Source: Watersipora subatra
Taxonomy: Eukaryota > Bryozoa > Gymnolaemata > Cheilostomatida > Watersiporidae
DNA: 64,000 bases
Assembly (NCBI RefSeq): GCF_963576615.1
Contig: NC_088708.1
Span: 25,365,191 to 25,429,190 of the forward strand
Reading direction: 5' to 3'
Shown: positions 36,408-49,035 of the stretch, piece by piece
Layout: every line of letters begins with the position of its first letter
How positions within the stretch are numbered: position 1 is the stretch's first letter
Made by a program: the position numbers and the translations under genes
The notes under the pieces: model-generated
What the model was told of the DNA's origin: nothing
Database searches by the model: none
What the model saw: the letters and a program-made list of their open reading frames with translations, nothing else

Positions 36408-37785
36408 CTTCAATAATGACAACAAACATTAAAAACCCAAGTTAGCAATTCCATTATTTATTCAATTATGTTTCCATCGTAGTACAGCAGAATCTTATGC
36501 TACAAAACTTGCTCACGCATTCAATGTACAGATGCAAGCTCATACCTAGCTCTAAAAATAATGCTCTTATGTTAATTTGAGAAATGCTAGGGTAAATTGT
36601 GAGAAATTACTGGAATTCTTTGTAAATCACCAACAACAATGACAAGAGAACTAAAATAACTGGCAAATAGCATGTCAAGGTGCTCAAGTATGCTTGCAGA
36701 TTCACTATGGGTACCTGAGGTGTGTTTGAACGATATTTTTCATTGACAGCGGCAATGTGCTGAATAATCATTGACACCTACACATCATCATAAAGCCAGT
36801 GTTGTCTTCTACACAATGCTTTCAAAGATAAGCAACCAATACAGTATTCTTTGTATCAATTAGAAGTCGATCTATGAACAAATACAATATTATTTTTATT
36901 ATTCCCAAAATACACTTGTTATACAACAAGCAGCCAGTTATCATTGATTGCAAGCATTAAACTTTAATGAGAAGCTCAGACCAAATGTTAGGTACATTCA
37001 GATTTTCAACGGGCAAAGAGAGGAGTCATATGGAATTGAGATTACAACCACACACTCCTCACACTTGTAGGCATGAGCTTAGCTGAAACAAGAACTTACC
37101 GTTTTTCCAAAGCATCCTGGACTAGGGTTCGGCCAGGCAGCCATGATAATTGATAGTATGAGACTCGATCCATCATTTCTGCACCAACCAGCTCCATCGC
37201 CCGCTCAAACCTCTTCATCATTATCTCATCACTGATTTCTGCATTCCAAAACGGGTTCAAGTTAGCCACTCTCTGACTGATAGTTGTTGTGACCTTGTAT
37301 CGAGTAGTTCCATCAGTTTGAGATATTCCATTGTCGACAGCATCAATTTCTTCAATAAGGTTAGCATAGACTTTATCAGCAATTATCCCAACCAGCTCAT
37401 CGGACAGCTTGTCTCCGCTCACTCCATTCCTCTCCATGAGATTTTTAATAATTTCTTTGCCATAATAAACGTAAACCAGCCCAGCACTGCTCAGTTTAGT
37501 TGTCCAAGGCTTACTTGGATCAAGGGAATTGTAGGTCTCTTTAAACTCTCTCTGGTGGTGATCATACCTCCTTTCAGCATGGTCAAACACGGCCCCAACA
37601 TCTACTACTATATCACATTCGTCAAGTTTCTTCGGAGTTCTGGTTCGAATCACCTCAGCATTTCCAAATTCTTTTGTTTGTTTTAACATCCAAACAGCAA
37701 GAGCATCATCACAGTGAAAAGTGCCATTATGTGTTCCAATCTTCATGTTTAAACGTCTCTTTTTAGGAGATGTTTCCAAAGACAT
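36044..37785 (-). CDS. MYG1: MYG1 exonuclease homologue, upstream tandem copy (MYG1-B)
   Basis: Same family as the neighbouring copy. Model: complement(join(36044..36407, 37100..37785)), 1050 nt, 349 aa. Donor ACG|GTAAGT, acceptor TTGAAG|G, phase 2, the same intron position as MYG1-A but only 0.69 kb long. The ATG at 37785 adds MSLETSPKKRRLN before the conserved MKIGTHNG; KKRR fits a nuclear signal, as MYG1 is known to be both nuclear and mitochondrial. The frame stays open upstream to an acceptor (GATTTTAG, exon from 37824), so a further 5' exon with a targeting peptide is possible. YDHHQ lies at residues 74-78. The C-terminal exon keeps the family consensus (SGIPGC-like TGIPGCVFVHANGFIGG), so this copy looks like the conserved one. 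Confidence 0.9.
37100..37785 (-). CDS. MYG1: MYG1-B exon 1 (DHH domain)
   Basis: 228 codons plus 2 nt from the chosen ATG. It contains GTHNGTFHCDDALAVW, the DHH motif and EEIDAVDNGIS. 37134-37456 is the partner of the identical tract in MYG1-A. Confidence 0.9.
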
Positions 37786-37824
37786 GAACCTCAAACGTTG
37801 CAAAGGAAAAGAGGTTTTCAAAAC

Positions 37825-38517
37825 CTAAAATCAAAATGTGATAACAGGTGAATTCTATCTTTAAAAAATTGTCAACAGATCAATGGCTTTAACAGTCGAT
37901 TACTAAGAAAAATAGGGTGCTTTCAAAGTCATGTGTAGAAGATACGCAATAGGGCACGCATGTAGCATTCGAATTCCAACCATGTAGCCCTCATAATTGC
38001 AGGAGATTTATGATATTTTTTGTCGGGTAAGCTTCATCCATCATGGAAAAGTGAATAACGGTTAATACAGCTTTAAAAGCCATGACCTGAAATCTTTATA
38101 AATGGTTAGTGTTTGCAGGCTATCATACCCGAATACTTGCAACCTAACTGACAGATTCATATAAAAAACATATTTCAATTGATGAGAGTAATTACGCAAT
38201 GACGGCATATCACTGTAAGTAGTATGTAGAAGATAACCCACCAAGTTTATGGATACGTATGGCATGCCTACATTGCACAATAGATATTTTATGTCTTCTG
38301 AAAAAGACAAAAACATTTGCCCTGCAAAATTCATACAGTTGGGATGAAAAAACCTTGTGTTCACCTCGTAAGACGGAAAAATCTTATAACAATGGTATCG
38401 TAACCCGAGGGCACACTAATTACTAAAAAAGTACACATTTAGCGTGCTCGATCGCGCAAATGATATATACATGTAGTTAATGATATGAGCTGAGATGATA
38501 TGAGCGATGAGTTCATG
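37825..38517. other. Upstream of the MYG1 pair, no gene seen
   Basis: Should hold the MYG1-B promoter and perhaps a short first exon; no confident core element or exon was recognised. Confidence 0.35.
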
Positions 38518-38592
38518 ATAAGAATGGCTTAGCCTTGTGGTTACACGCACTTGCTAGTAGATTTGCAATTTGAATGTCGTGAGTTCTAAGCT
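38518..38592 (+). mobile_element. SINE head fragment
   Basis: A-box-like TGGCTTAGCCTTGTGGTTAC and a degenerate B-box (GTGAGTTCTAAGC), similar to the SINE at 1005. Cut short before the tail. Confidence 0.5.
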
Positions 38593-38695
38593 GATACAAA
38601 AGCAATTTTTTCTTGCTAAAAATTGCTCTTCCTTGCTAAAAGCAATAAAGATTGCTTTATTGCAAGTTTACTTGCAACAAAATTGTAAATCTTCA

Positions 38696-39597
38696 AAGGT
38701 TTACTTGCAACAAAAACACATTACAGTTATTTGGTATCAAAAGATTCACCATGTCTTACTCTGCCATGTTGTAGGTGCAAAATATGTGGAAATGTGATTA
38801 AAAGTTAAAAAACGAACAGTTAATCGCCTCCATCACAAAACCGCTGTAAATTAGAATCTCTTTCCAAAATGGCTCAAATGGGACGTAGATGAACGAGATG
38901 GCTTCTGTTTAAACTTTCATGCAACCTCATTCGTCGAAATACTTTCGCAAATTTACTTCACGCATTCAGTAAAACCACGTCTATTGTTCTTACGCGTCTA
39001 TTTCATCGTCATTGTAATGCTGTCACTTTCAGCACTAATATCTTATATAACCTACCATGAAAATTCGTTTAATTTTTGTAACGTTAGCTCGAAATAGTAC
39101 ATATCATTGTCTGATAAACATGATGAGCCTGTTGGTCAACTGTGATAATCGAAAAATGTTGCAGAAATTATTCACGCCGTTTGGCAGAAGTTTGGGTCAC
39201 ATGATCAGATCACGACTAGCCGATTAGACAAAACCGAAACAAAACTGTAAAGTAGCGAGCATCTATATTTGATAAGGGGTCTTTGGTAAAACCCGAAGTG
39301 TTTGTCGTAAACTAGTGCTACGAGAAGTTTTATATTGAGCCTATGATTGGCCTTTCAATACATGTGAGAACATTACGTGACAAAACAATAATCAAATGGA
39401 ATGACTATGCCAGAGAAATAAACTAATTCCGATCTACGGTGGTTTCGTGATGGCGACGATCAACTGTTCGCTTTTTAATTTTTAAGGGCTTGTAACCACA
39501 TTTCCACATATTTTGCACCTACAACACAGCAGAGGACGACATGGTGAATCTTTTGATACTAAATAACTGCAATGTGAATTTTGTTGCAAGTCAACCT
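38696..39597. mobile_element. TTAA-flanked MITE, copy b
   Basis: The left end AAAGGTTTACTTGCAACAAA has lost its TTAA; the right end ...GTTGCAAGTCAACCT is followed by TTAA. The interior matches copies a and c. Confidence 0.75.
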
Positions 39598-39599
39598 TT

Positions 39600-40189
39600 A
39601 AGCAACAGCAGGTCACATTAGCAAGCTACTGAATAAAAGCTGAAGGTAAGAAGTTCAGCGTTTGACTATATACAGTAAACGGTGCGCTAACAAATAATGT
39701 TTATAATAACATACTCTTTGTCGTAGGGTTAAGATTGGAGTATGAATTTGTAACAAGACGTTAAACTCTCTCTATTTTAGGCTCAAATAAATGTAAATTC
39801 AATCAGGTGCTGGATCTGTAGTGGCTTGCCTTTTTACTCAACATACAAGCAGACTAACAAACAATAAAGAAATACTAAACTGAAACTAATGGAATCCAGG
39901 AATTATGCCCAAAAACATGACTGCTCAAGAGCAAGGCCGAACTATTGAAATATAGAAGTAGTAACAGATGCAAAAACATTAACAAAAAGACAATTACTTC
40001 TGCAGCAACACGAATATACATGTATTTTTATCGTATCAAGCAAAAGTAAATCACAGAAAATCTTTTTAATACTTTGATACTTTTTAATAACCCTTTTAAT
40101 TTGTTCAACAATAAAACCCAAAAATATACAGTACTATATTGATGCAATTATGTCATTAATCATTATCATAGAACATCTCCAACACTTGA
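39600..40189. other. Intergenic, no gene seen
   Basis: AT-rich sequence between two transposons. It may include the left end of the pogo-type relic that follows, but no terminus was identified. Confidence 0.35.
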
Positions 40190-40661
40190 TTTCATTCGTC
40201 AGGTAGAATTGTGTCATCATACAGACCAAAGTCCTTGGAATTAAAAGGTGGAGTTTCGTCTTCATGCTTCCATAAAATGTCCAGTTTCATTCATTGCATT
40301 GCTGATACATTTTTTGAAGGATTTCACAAATATTTCTGGTTCCAAATCGACATGGTGGCTAAAGAAGCGGCTTTGAGATTTCTACCATGAGTAACCGCGT
40401 GATCTCCAGATATCCACTCATTCTATTTTGCGCGAACTCTATCTTTGTAAGGTTCATTTAGTGAAATATCAAGGGGTTGTAGAATTGATGTCCAACTACC
40501 AGGTATGCAGCAATGTCCGTGCTATTTTTTGCAAACGTTGCTTGACATGTTCAACAAGATGAGACCTGAACTTCTTGCACACCAAGAGCAACTGTTTCTT
40601 CAATAAGCCACCAGACCTTTAGACCAATAAGCCACCAGACTTTTAGACCGCACATCATTAA

Positions 40662-41338
40662 CACTTTCACTACCTCAAGCCGATGTATCGGCTTGCGCAG
40701 TAATATAAGTACAGACCGTAACCGATGTATCGGCTTATCAATAGGGTTTCACTTTTTTTCTCATTACGAAGCCCACACATTAGCTAGACTAATCCAATTT
40801 TGTTTCCAATGAAACAACCTTGTTGCCAAGCACGTGCAACCAATAGAACATTTTTGGTTCAACAATTCCAACAATTGGCGGTAATATAAGTACAGACAAT
40901 AGGTCGATGTCTCGGCTTATCAATAGGGTTTCCCTTTTCATTTTGTTATGAAGCCTACACATTAGCTACACTAATCAAATTTTGTCTCCAACCAAACAAC
41001 CTTGTTGCCAATCTGAAAATTGAAATTTTTTTGGCTCAACAATTCCATTTTTTTCAAAACGGCAAAACCAGATCGTTATCGTCATAGATATAAGAAACAT
41101 ATCGCATTCGTTCAACACCAATAAAAACTGCGAAAGTGAGATTTACTAAACTATTTTATACCTATTTTGTAGAGAATTTTTTTCTGAATTATAAGATACA
41201 TTTTAAAGTGAAAAAATATCTGTTTTTATTCTCGAGATATTGCTTGAATACTAGCGGTATATCGGTTTTTGGAAAACCGTTTGAATTAATTTGGGCAGAA
41301 TAATCATTCGGTCAGAATTTAATGCGGTAGCGAAAGAG
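40662..41338. mobile_element. TTAA-flanked element with CACTTTCACTACC ends (piggyBac-like)
   Basis: Left TTAA|CACTTTCACTACC, right GGTAGCGAAAGAG|TTAA: inverted ends with an exact TTAA on both sides. The interior has a direct duplication (40701-40838 and 40881-41012) and a palindrome around AAGCCGATGTATCGGCTT. No transposase. Confidence 0.75.
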
Positions 41339-42165
41339 TTAATCGACTTCAGACATCCTTTGTCATCCAATCAACCATGCTCTCTTGTACATGGACAACT
41401 ATGCCAGGAGGAAAGTTTTCTCCTGAAGAAAATGTTGCCCTCTTGAAAATCACCACTGTCTATGTAAGCTAAAACTATGGTAAGGTGTTGCCTCTCATTT
41501 CCTTTTGACTTCGCGCAATTTTTTTTTAACTTGAATTTGTTGACCAACTATATCTTATATCTTGCTTCCAACTATATCAAAAGACATTGGAGGTTCATCT
41601 ATATTTCCAAATTTGCTGAGAAAGTAATTGTAATGCTTGTGAAGTTTTACGATGAATTGTCAAAAGAAAAATATGTCATTTATACTTTAAAGTTTTTAGG
41701 TAGCTTTTGTACAACTTTCATTTTTTGACGTAAAACAATTATTTCTTGTCATAAATCTGCTCAGTCAACCCCAAGATATTTTAAAATTTGGCTTAATTCA
41801 CGATTATTCTTGTGCCACTTCATAGCCTCGATTTGAATGTATTTCATAGGCTCGACTTGAATGTTGTTTCTGATAACAAATAAACGAACTTTCCTTCGCT
41901 CTGTTAGCAAAGCAATGAAGAACGTTTCGAGTTCAGGCCATGTACAATGTTTTCCTCTTTTTGCACACTTTGATTGTGGAATCATCTTAAAACTACAGTG
42001 AAACATGGATAATTCAAACTTCACGGGACCGAGCGAAAATGTTTGAGTTATCAGAGCGTTCAAGTTATCAGAGCAGTCACAAGTGAATGTATTTATCAGT
42101 AGATACATATACAAACTACATGTATATATAAAACTAAAGTATAGGTTGTTTGTTGTAAGTTAAAG

Positions 42166-42510
42166 GGCATCTGATGTAGAGTTTTAAAGTATTTATCAGA
42201 AAGTATAGATATTTTTATACACTTGAGATTTGTGTGTTGTTTTAGGTGATGTCACTGCCAGAACTTTTTCAGATTAAAATTGACAAAACCTAATCGCGGT
42301 TAAAACGCTCAGAAGACATTTTTTTCTGAGTATTTTAGTCGAGATCAATTTTGCCAATTTTAATCTTAAAACGTCTTGTCAGTCACATCACCTAAAATTG
42401 CAAACAAATCTCAGCCCAATAGAAAAATATCTATTCTTTCTGATAATTTTTAAAACTAGACATAAGTAAACATTTATGACCAATGCAAAAAAGCATGCTT
42501 TACATCTGAT
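42166..42510. repeat. Inverted-repeat segment nested in the Tigger-like element
   Basis: Arms at about 42166-42295 and 42345-42510 share ATCTGATGTA, ATATTTTT and TTTTAGGTGATGT in opposite orientation. Probably a MITE of its own; no duplication was identified. Confidence 0.55.
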
Positions 42511-42604
42511 CAGTTGTTTCATTTAAAAAACTTATCGAGTGTAGTCTGTGACAAGGTATTTTTTTGACAAAGATCAACAGTGTGACTTATTGTAGAAATA
42601 GATT

Positions 42605-42937
42605 TTAAACAGTTATTATAGTCCTTAAAAACTTGTTAGTCTTTTCTAACAAAATTGGCCCATCGATAGGTACGCCTTCACTACACACTTGTCTAAACCA
42701 AGTCAATAATACACCATCCAAATCATCGTGCGACGTTGAACGATCGCTTAGCCTTGATGAATTTTGGTCACGTAACGATCTTATTCTTTCTTTTTGTTTA
42801 ATCCATGTTGACACCGTACTTTTTGGAAGATTTTCTCCTTTTGATAATGCTGATAGCTTTTGTCCTGCTTCGATTTCCTCGAGTACTTTAAGTTTGTCCG
42901 AAGGTTTCCACGCTTTTTTTTGCTTGCGTGATGCCAT
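42605..42937 (-). pseudogene. Truncated Tigger transposase (DNA-binding part only)
   Basis: 110 codons from ATG at 42937. The psq-type helix-turn-helix is at residues 10-50 (WKPSDKLKVLEEIEAG, then LPKSTVSTWIKQKERI), and a CENPB-type HTH starts at about 75 (LDGVLLTWFRQVCSEG, PIDGPILLEKTNKF). The frame then stops; full Tigger transposases continue for several hundred residues with a DDE domain, absent here. Non-functional as a transposase; it might still bind DNA if expressed, which is speculation. Confidence 0.75.
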
Positions 42938-43600
42938 CGTAAAGTGGATGTCTGTTGTAGCGGACGCCAAGCCACGAGCCTATTTGTGACATTTCATCTT
43001 TATGTATCTGCATATAATCACTGTTACAATATGTATTTTGCATGCTGTGTCTATCTTTATTAAATTTTTATCGCTAATACCTTCTAACGTTTATAGCTTG
43101 GCCGTAACTAAGCGAACGTCTTAGCGACCCTATTAATCATTTTTATACGATTTCTTTTTCGGTTCCATTATACGGTACGGGGGAAATTATATGTACACTA
43201 TACGCGTATAAAAAGCGCTTTCGTTAAGAAAGCAGAGTGGTCTCAGCTCCGCGACTAGTGGAAACTCCTTCGAAACAAATTGAATGGAAACCACGTTTGT
43301 GAATTCGGAAACAAACTGTTCGAGTTAACAGTGCCGAGGTCGAGTTATATAGAGCCATTTATCATTGCATGGGAACGGACCAGGCAATTCCATTCGAGTT
43401 AACCATGTGTTCGATATATCCGAGGGCGAGTTATCCATGTTTCACTGTATTTGGAGCTTTATTCCACCAGCGAACTTGTTTTTTGTTGATACTAGAAACT
43501 GCAGCAGCATTACAGTGCGCAGTTTCCAAAGCTACCTTTACAACTTTCAAATTAAACGCAGTGTCGTATTTTGCTATTCTCGATAACATATTTACAAAAT

Positions 43601-46600
43601 ATGCTCACTGATTTGATACTTGTTTAGTATGGTTTGATGAAGGCATCACTCCTCTTTGCAAAGTTGAGAACATTCACTGATCGATTGCCACCTAGGTTGA
43701 ATTACGCGTGTTAAATGAATGGAAAAACGACGAATATGGCTTATACACGGTGTCTACCTGTAGTTCCCAAACAACTTTCAAAGTTTAGAGTACGGCCTAT
43801 ACATGGCAGCGGCTTATTTCAAATGAAAAATTGATTTGGACACAGCCCAGGTAGATAGACGCAGTTTTCATAAAATTCTACCACTGTTGTATGGAAATCA
43901 CTGAGAAAATCTGATGAGAAGGGAGGAAAGCTGCGCCACATGAATTGTATTCAGTCCGTTCAATCAGCAAAACATCTAGTATATCAAATCCTCAAAAAAG
44001 CCAATCAAGAAAATGTAGAAAACCGTGGATCTAGCAACTGTCAGAAGCAGCTAAGAGGATTTCGGGAGGGATTACTCAAAAAGATATATTAACCAACATA
44101 TCAGCAAACTTTTAAAGACATTAGAGGAGCTTATACATACGCCGCTCCGCCAACCTCTACCAGACACGACCGATATAACAGAAATTTATTATCAACTCTA
44201 ACCAGTGTATTTCTATGAGGTACTTGAAAAATATTCACTGAGACATTGACCCTGCACAACATTGTTCACAGCGTTGCACAAACATTTTCACTAAGGTTAA
44301 CAGAGACACCTATAAAAGGGAACGGCTCACATGGCTCTCTCTTTCTTTCTTCACACTGTCATGGCTCCGTTTGGTTGTTATTTCAAAAACGTTCGTGACT
44401 GAGTAGAGCCATTCGTAGGCCATCCGTAGAGCCATTCCATTGGACAGACGTTCGCAAAAAGTGGTAACCTTCTTTGGCTAATTTGAACTTTTGTCACTAT
44501 TATTATTTTGTTCAAGAATTGTGTTAGTTTGTATATTGAAAGTGTTAAACTTGCACAAATAAAGATGTATCATTTCCTTATATATACACACTGATATTAC
44601 TTAAGTCTTAGCACTTTCATTAGTGTCCGAATCAATAGGCCTACTTGTCTATCAGTTCACACAACCTAAGACACAGCACACAAAGTAACCATAGTCAACA
44701 ATAGAATAAGATGACAAAAATTCAACAGTGACATATCCTAGGCCCTTCGCGTGAATGCGGAAAAGTTGTGTATAACATGATTCCTTCGAGAATACACATA
44801 ACACCACATAGACGCGTAGCAACCACATAAGGAACGAGGAGAAGCGTCTCACCATAAAATTAGCTGGAATCTGGAAACTATGTAAGCCTATCTATGTATA
44901 ATTATTTCATCTTACTGGTTCATTAGAAAAATTCACCGAATTTGTCAACTAAACAAAATATTTCGTTTTAATTTACAGGGTATTATATTAATTTAGTAAT
45001 AAATAGTAATAGTAATAAATAGTACTTTACTGGGTATACATACTACCAAATTAAAAGTGACCTATAAATCAATATATTTTATGTGAATATAGTGAAATAT
45101 AGAGTACTTTAACCATTCAATTACGTATGATTGAACCCGGCTACAAAACAAATTGATTCAACTATCTTATTCGATTCTGACCAATACAAAAGTTCCACGT
45201 GCAACGTTTCAAAGATTTACACTTTTATTCATTTTGTTTCATAACATGGTAAGTTTTAACAGCCTTACCTTATAGACAATGCCGGTCTGGTAAACAAACG
45301 ATTTGCTATATACCATGAAAGATAACTGTGTCTATAAACTTATCATAATATCTTTAGAACGGTTATCCGGGTGACAGGCCCACGCACCGCGTGTCGTATC
45401 TTCCGCAGTTTTCCTAAAAATGAAACGTTAAAAGAAAGGCAGGACAACTTCATAAAAATTTCAACGCTAGGATCCGCATTACTGTAATTTGAAACAGTTG
45501 CTACAATAACTTACCTAAATGCACACCTTGTATTGACAAAAATACAAACACTTTTGTGGTATATATTGCAATGTTATTTCTTGAATGCTTTACTTTAACG
45601 ATTGACTGTGTATTCAGCTTGCTACTTCATTTCCTCGCCGCCATATATCAAATGACTGACAACATTAGCAAAAGCAGCAAGTTTATGAAAAACTCAACTT
45701 AACAGAGATAATTGTTTCAACAGCTATAATAATAGATATGATGCAGTGCAATACACAGAGATCAGTGATTAATTAATTCATAAATATAAAAGCTTGATAC
45801 AAAAACAAAAGCTACAGCTCTGCTAAAATTACATATAAATAACAATGGAAGACCGAGGTGAATGAGCACTCACTCAAAATCAATAGTAATATTAGGTAAA
45901 ATATTAATGAGCAGGTGGTAGATTCCTAAAAAATATTTAGATGGCTACCGAGGGAGAGAGAGGGGATGAGAGAAAAAGCAAAGAAAGCAAGGAGAGAAGA
46001 GAGAAAAAGCCTTTGTTTGTAGTAGCATACTCAGCGTGATGTGAGCATATTGTGCAGTGTCTTCTTCGTTACGCCTTCCATCGGATGTAGCTTGTATTAC
46101 TTGCCTCACACTGCTGGTGGGCTGTCCGCCTGAACTCTGAAATCATCCATCTATTTCAGCTGATTTCTTGCAATTTTAGTTCTTCAGTGGCACCCTGATG
46201 TCAAAATGTGCAGCACTCATTGAAAAATTAATCTTTACCCTTTTAATTATTCATTGCCATCTTTGGTCTGCAGTCTATTTGAATTTTGGCTGGAAGAGGG
46301 AGCTACCTCTCATTAATATCTTCATTTTAATTTAGTAATGTGAAGTCTTTTATGGCATCTGAAAAGTATTTCTTGACAAATTTATTTATTATTTACTGGT
46401 GGCAGATGTATATAGACAACGTGGTCTCCTTCGTAGTTGTATTGGCTTCTGATGGTGTGTCTAAGAGTTAATATCATCTCTAATGCTCTGTAAAAACTAA
46501 TATTGGCATACTAGACATTTGTTGGCAATTAGACTTTAAAAGAATCTCTTTCACTTCATGTCCCTGAGTGTAAGGAAGTGTACAGAACCTCATGTTCTTA

Positions 46601-46887
46601 TAATAGAATCGTGGGAAATGTTCATTTGTATATTTGTGTTTTAGCTGTTTAATTCACTATCATCAGCATGCGTGTCAGATATCTGAGTTACTTGTCCTTC
46701 GTCCTTTATATTATTGCACCCTCCTTTTTCAGCGAGCTACTCTCGACTTCTCATCAGCTGCATGTGCTAAGCTCAACATATTATAGTAGAAGTATTTGTC
46801 ATTGTCTCGGCACAATTCAAGTGCTTGTGACTGCAGTTGGTCCCGCTCTGCCACTATTCTTTTTTGCCTTTGTCTTTAGGCCAATTA
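43601..46887. other. No host gene seen; possible solo LTR inside
   Basis: Mostly AT-rich sequence without splice-bounded exons. Apart from the LTR-like part at 44300-44590, nothing was recognised. The frame at 46668 runs into an AT microsatellite and is not a gene. Confidence 0.4.
44300..44590 (+). mobile_element. Possible solo LTR
   Basis: TATAAAAGG at 44311 is followed about 250 bp later by AATAAA at 44558, the promoter/poly(A) layout of a retroelement LTR, with no host gene attached. The TG...CA ends and the target duplication were not found, so an unrelated promoter is equally possible. Confidence 0.25.
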
Positions 46888-46915
46888 CATATATATATAT
46901 ATATATATTTACATA

Positions 46916-46982
<67 letters not shown>

Positions 46983-46984
46983 TA
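46888..46984. repeat. AT microsatellite
   Basis: (AT)n with a few interruptions, directly abutting the left end of the pogo-type element, whose target is TA. Confidence 0.95.
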
Positions 46985-49035
46985 GGGGAGAGTTGGGATA
47001 CATGGGCCCGAAGGATACATAGGCCACATCAATTTTTAAACTGAAGGAGGTGTCTTTTCTTTTCTGGATTTCCATATGAAAGAACTGTGACCTTTGTCTT
47101 GTCCTTGACATACTTTCAGCCATTTTGAACAATGAGATACTTTCAGCCATTTTGAACAATGAGAATTGTGAAGTCTGACAGATGTCTGTGTGCTTGTAGA
47201 AATTTTCCATTGTTTGATGACACTGTGAGTTAAACCACTTGGTAAGTACTTGTGATAGTCGATTTAAATCCTGTGCTATTTTATGCTTTGATTGATTGAC
47301 TTTATAGCGACTAAAGGTTAATCTGAAATTTCAACTTAAATTTTGTAATTGGTAATTTTTGTGAAACATGTGTCTGTAGGATACTTGGGCCAAGAATACA
47401 TGGGCCACTGGCCCATGTATTCTTGTCCTGGCCCATGTATCCTTATACATTTAAAATAGTTATTAAATGCAAATTTAGTGCTTTAGAACGGATATTGGCC
47501 GCTTACCAGTTATCCTTGATATTTATGAATCATGTTATGTTTTTTTAATGTTATGTTACAAAATAGAAATATTTTTTAGGTATTCAGAATGCCACAGAAT
47601 TACAAAAGAAGGCCTAGCGAGGTGGTGTCACAGAGAGTTGGTGTCACATGATGTCATGCTGAAGGCTGTGGAAGCTGTGAAGAAGGATCATCAATCTGTG
47701 CGTCAGGCAGCAGGCCTGTATAATGTCCCTCGAAACACTCTCAGCAGGTATCTGAAAAAACATTCAGTAGACGAAGATGCTTCCCTCGAACCAAACTACC
47801 ACAACCGCCAAGTTTTTACCACAGAGCAGGAGACCGAGTTAGCTGCCTATCTCTGTGACTGTTCTAAACGATTCTATGGTCTAACTACAGTGGAAGCTCG
47901 GCAGAATGCATATGATTTAGCTAAAGCGAACAACATTAGTATGCCTAGTCAGTGGGTAACCCTTGAGTCAGCAGGCAAATCATGGCTTCAGGGTTTCATG
48001 AAAAAAAAATCTCAAATCTCCATTAGAGTCCTAGAAGCGACAAGCATTGCGAGAGCCACAGCGTTCAACCGGTCGAATATTGCTCATTTCTTTGACGAGC
48101 TTGAGTGTGCTTTGAAGGCAACTGGAGTCACTGGGGACAGAATTTATAAATTGGATGAAACAGGTTTTAACACTGTTACTCGCCTGCCAAAGGTTATCTC
48201 TCCACGAGGCCACAAACAAGTTGGCCAGATAGTGAGCACAGATCGAGAAGTGCTAGTTACTTGTGCTGCAATAATCTCAGCTGCAGGTGTGGCTCTTTCG
48301 CCGGTGATAATAATGCCGAGGAAAAAATACCAACCCAGCTTTCAGGCACGATGCCGAATAGAAAACACTCTGGTCCTCACAAACCCTAGCACTGGCTCGG
48401 CATGGATGTGTTGAGAGTTATTTGCGAAAACGATAGACCACATAGTGCAGCATACTCAATCATTGGTTGAAAGACCTATTATCTTAATCATGGACAATCA
48501 CTAAAGTCATGTAGCATATGAAGGGCTGAAGAAAGCCAAGGAGTGTGGCATACACATCATAAATCATTAAGCAACAAAACCCAGCCCCTGGACCAGACCG
48601 TCTTCGGTCCTATGAAAATATGCTATTCGAATTTTTCAAATTCATGGATGTGGCAGAATCCAGGAAAGCCTATTACCATTTACCAAATGCCAGAGCTCAA
48701 AACTAAAAGTTATCTGAGAGCCTGCACTCTAGAAAATATCGTATCTGGATTTCAATCGGCAAGAATATGGCCATATGACAGAAACATATTCACAGATGAT
48801 TTGTATTTACCAGCAACTGTTTCAGAAAGGCCGATGGTCAACACTGGGCAAACAACCACCACCGAGTCAACTTCCACCGCTGAGCTGATGACCACTGCCG
48901 AGCCGACAACCACCACCGAGCCAGTTACAGATGAGCCTATTGCTTCCGCCTCTCGTCAGTCAGCGGCAGACAATCCTTCAACTTCAGGCGACCCGTCAAC
49001 AACAGCTTTCACAGTCCAGCCATCTGAATGTCGAC

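Larger units (their letters stand above)
41996..43447 (-). mobile_element. Tigger-like (Tc1/mariner-pogo) element
   Basis: Ends CAGTGAAACATGGATAATTC and, inverted, CAGTGAAACATGGATAACTC, flanked by TA on both sides. It contains the N-terminal part of a transposase on the - strand and a nested inverted-repeat segment at 42166-42510, which has replaced or split the catalytic region. Confidence 0.85.
40190..43600 (-). pseudogene. Relic of a pogo-type (CENPB-HTH/DDE) transposase, interrupted
   Basis: Three - strand pieces read in order as one decayed pogo/Jerky-like transposase: about 43590-43450 (N-terminal helix-turn-helix, VALETAHCNAAAVSSINKK then VRWWNKAPN); about 41990-41761 (CENPB-type DNA-binding half, KHCTWPELETFF then YIQIEAMKW); about 41460-40190 (DDE C-terminal part, recognisable from QATFAKNSTDIAAYLV and SFKKCISNAMNET in shifting frames). 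Stops and frameshifts are frequent. The pieces are separated by a Tigger-like insertion (41996-43447) and a TTAA element (40662-41338). The outer termini are not identified. Confidence 0.6.

Noticed and set aside
35167..37686. 122-codon + strand frames at 35167-35535 and 37318-37686
   Set aside because: They are antisense shadows of the two MYG1 first exons; their similarity to each other only reflects the sense-strand identity.
46668..47022. Frames running through the AT repeat (poly Ile-Tyr peptides)
   Set aside because: Product of the microsatellite; the true feature is the repeat and the transposon end beside it.
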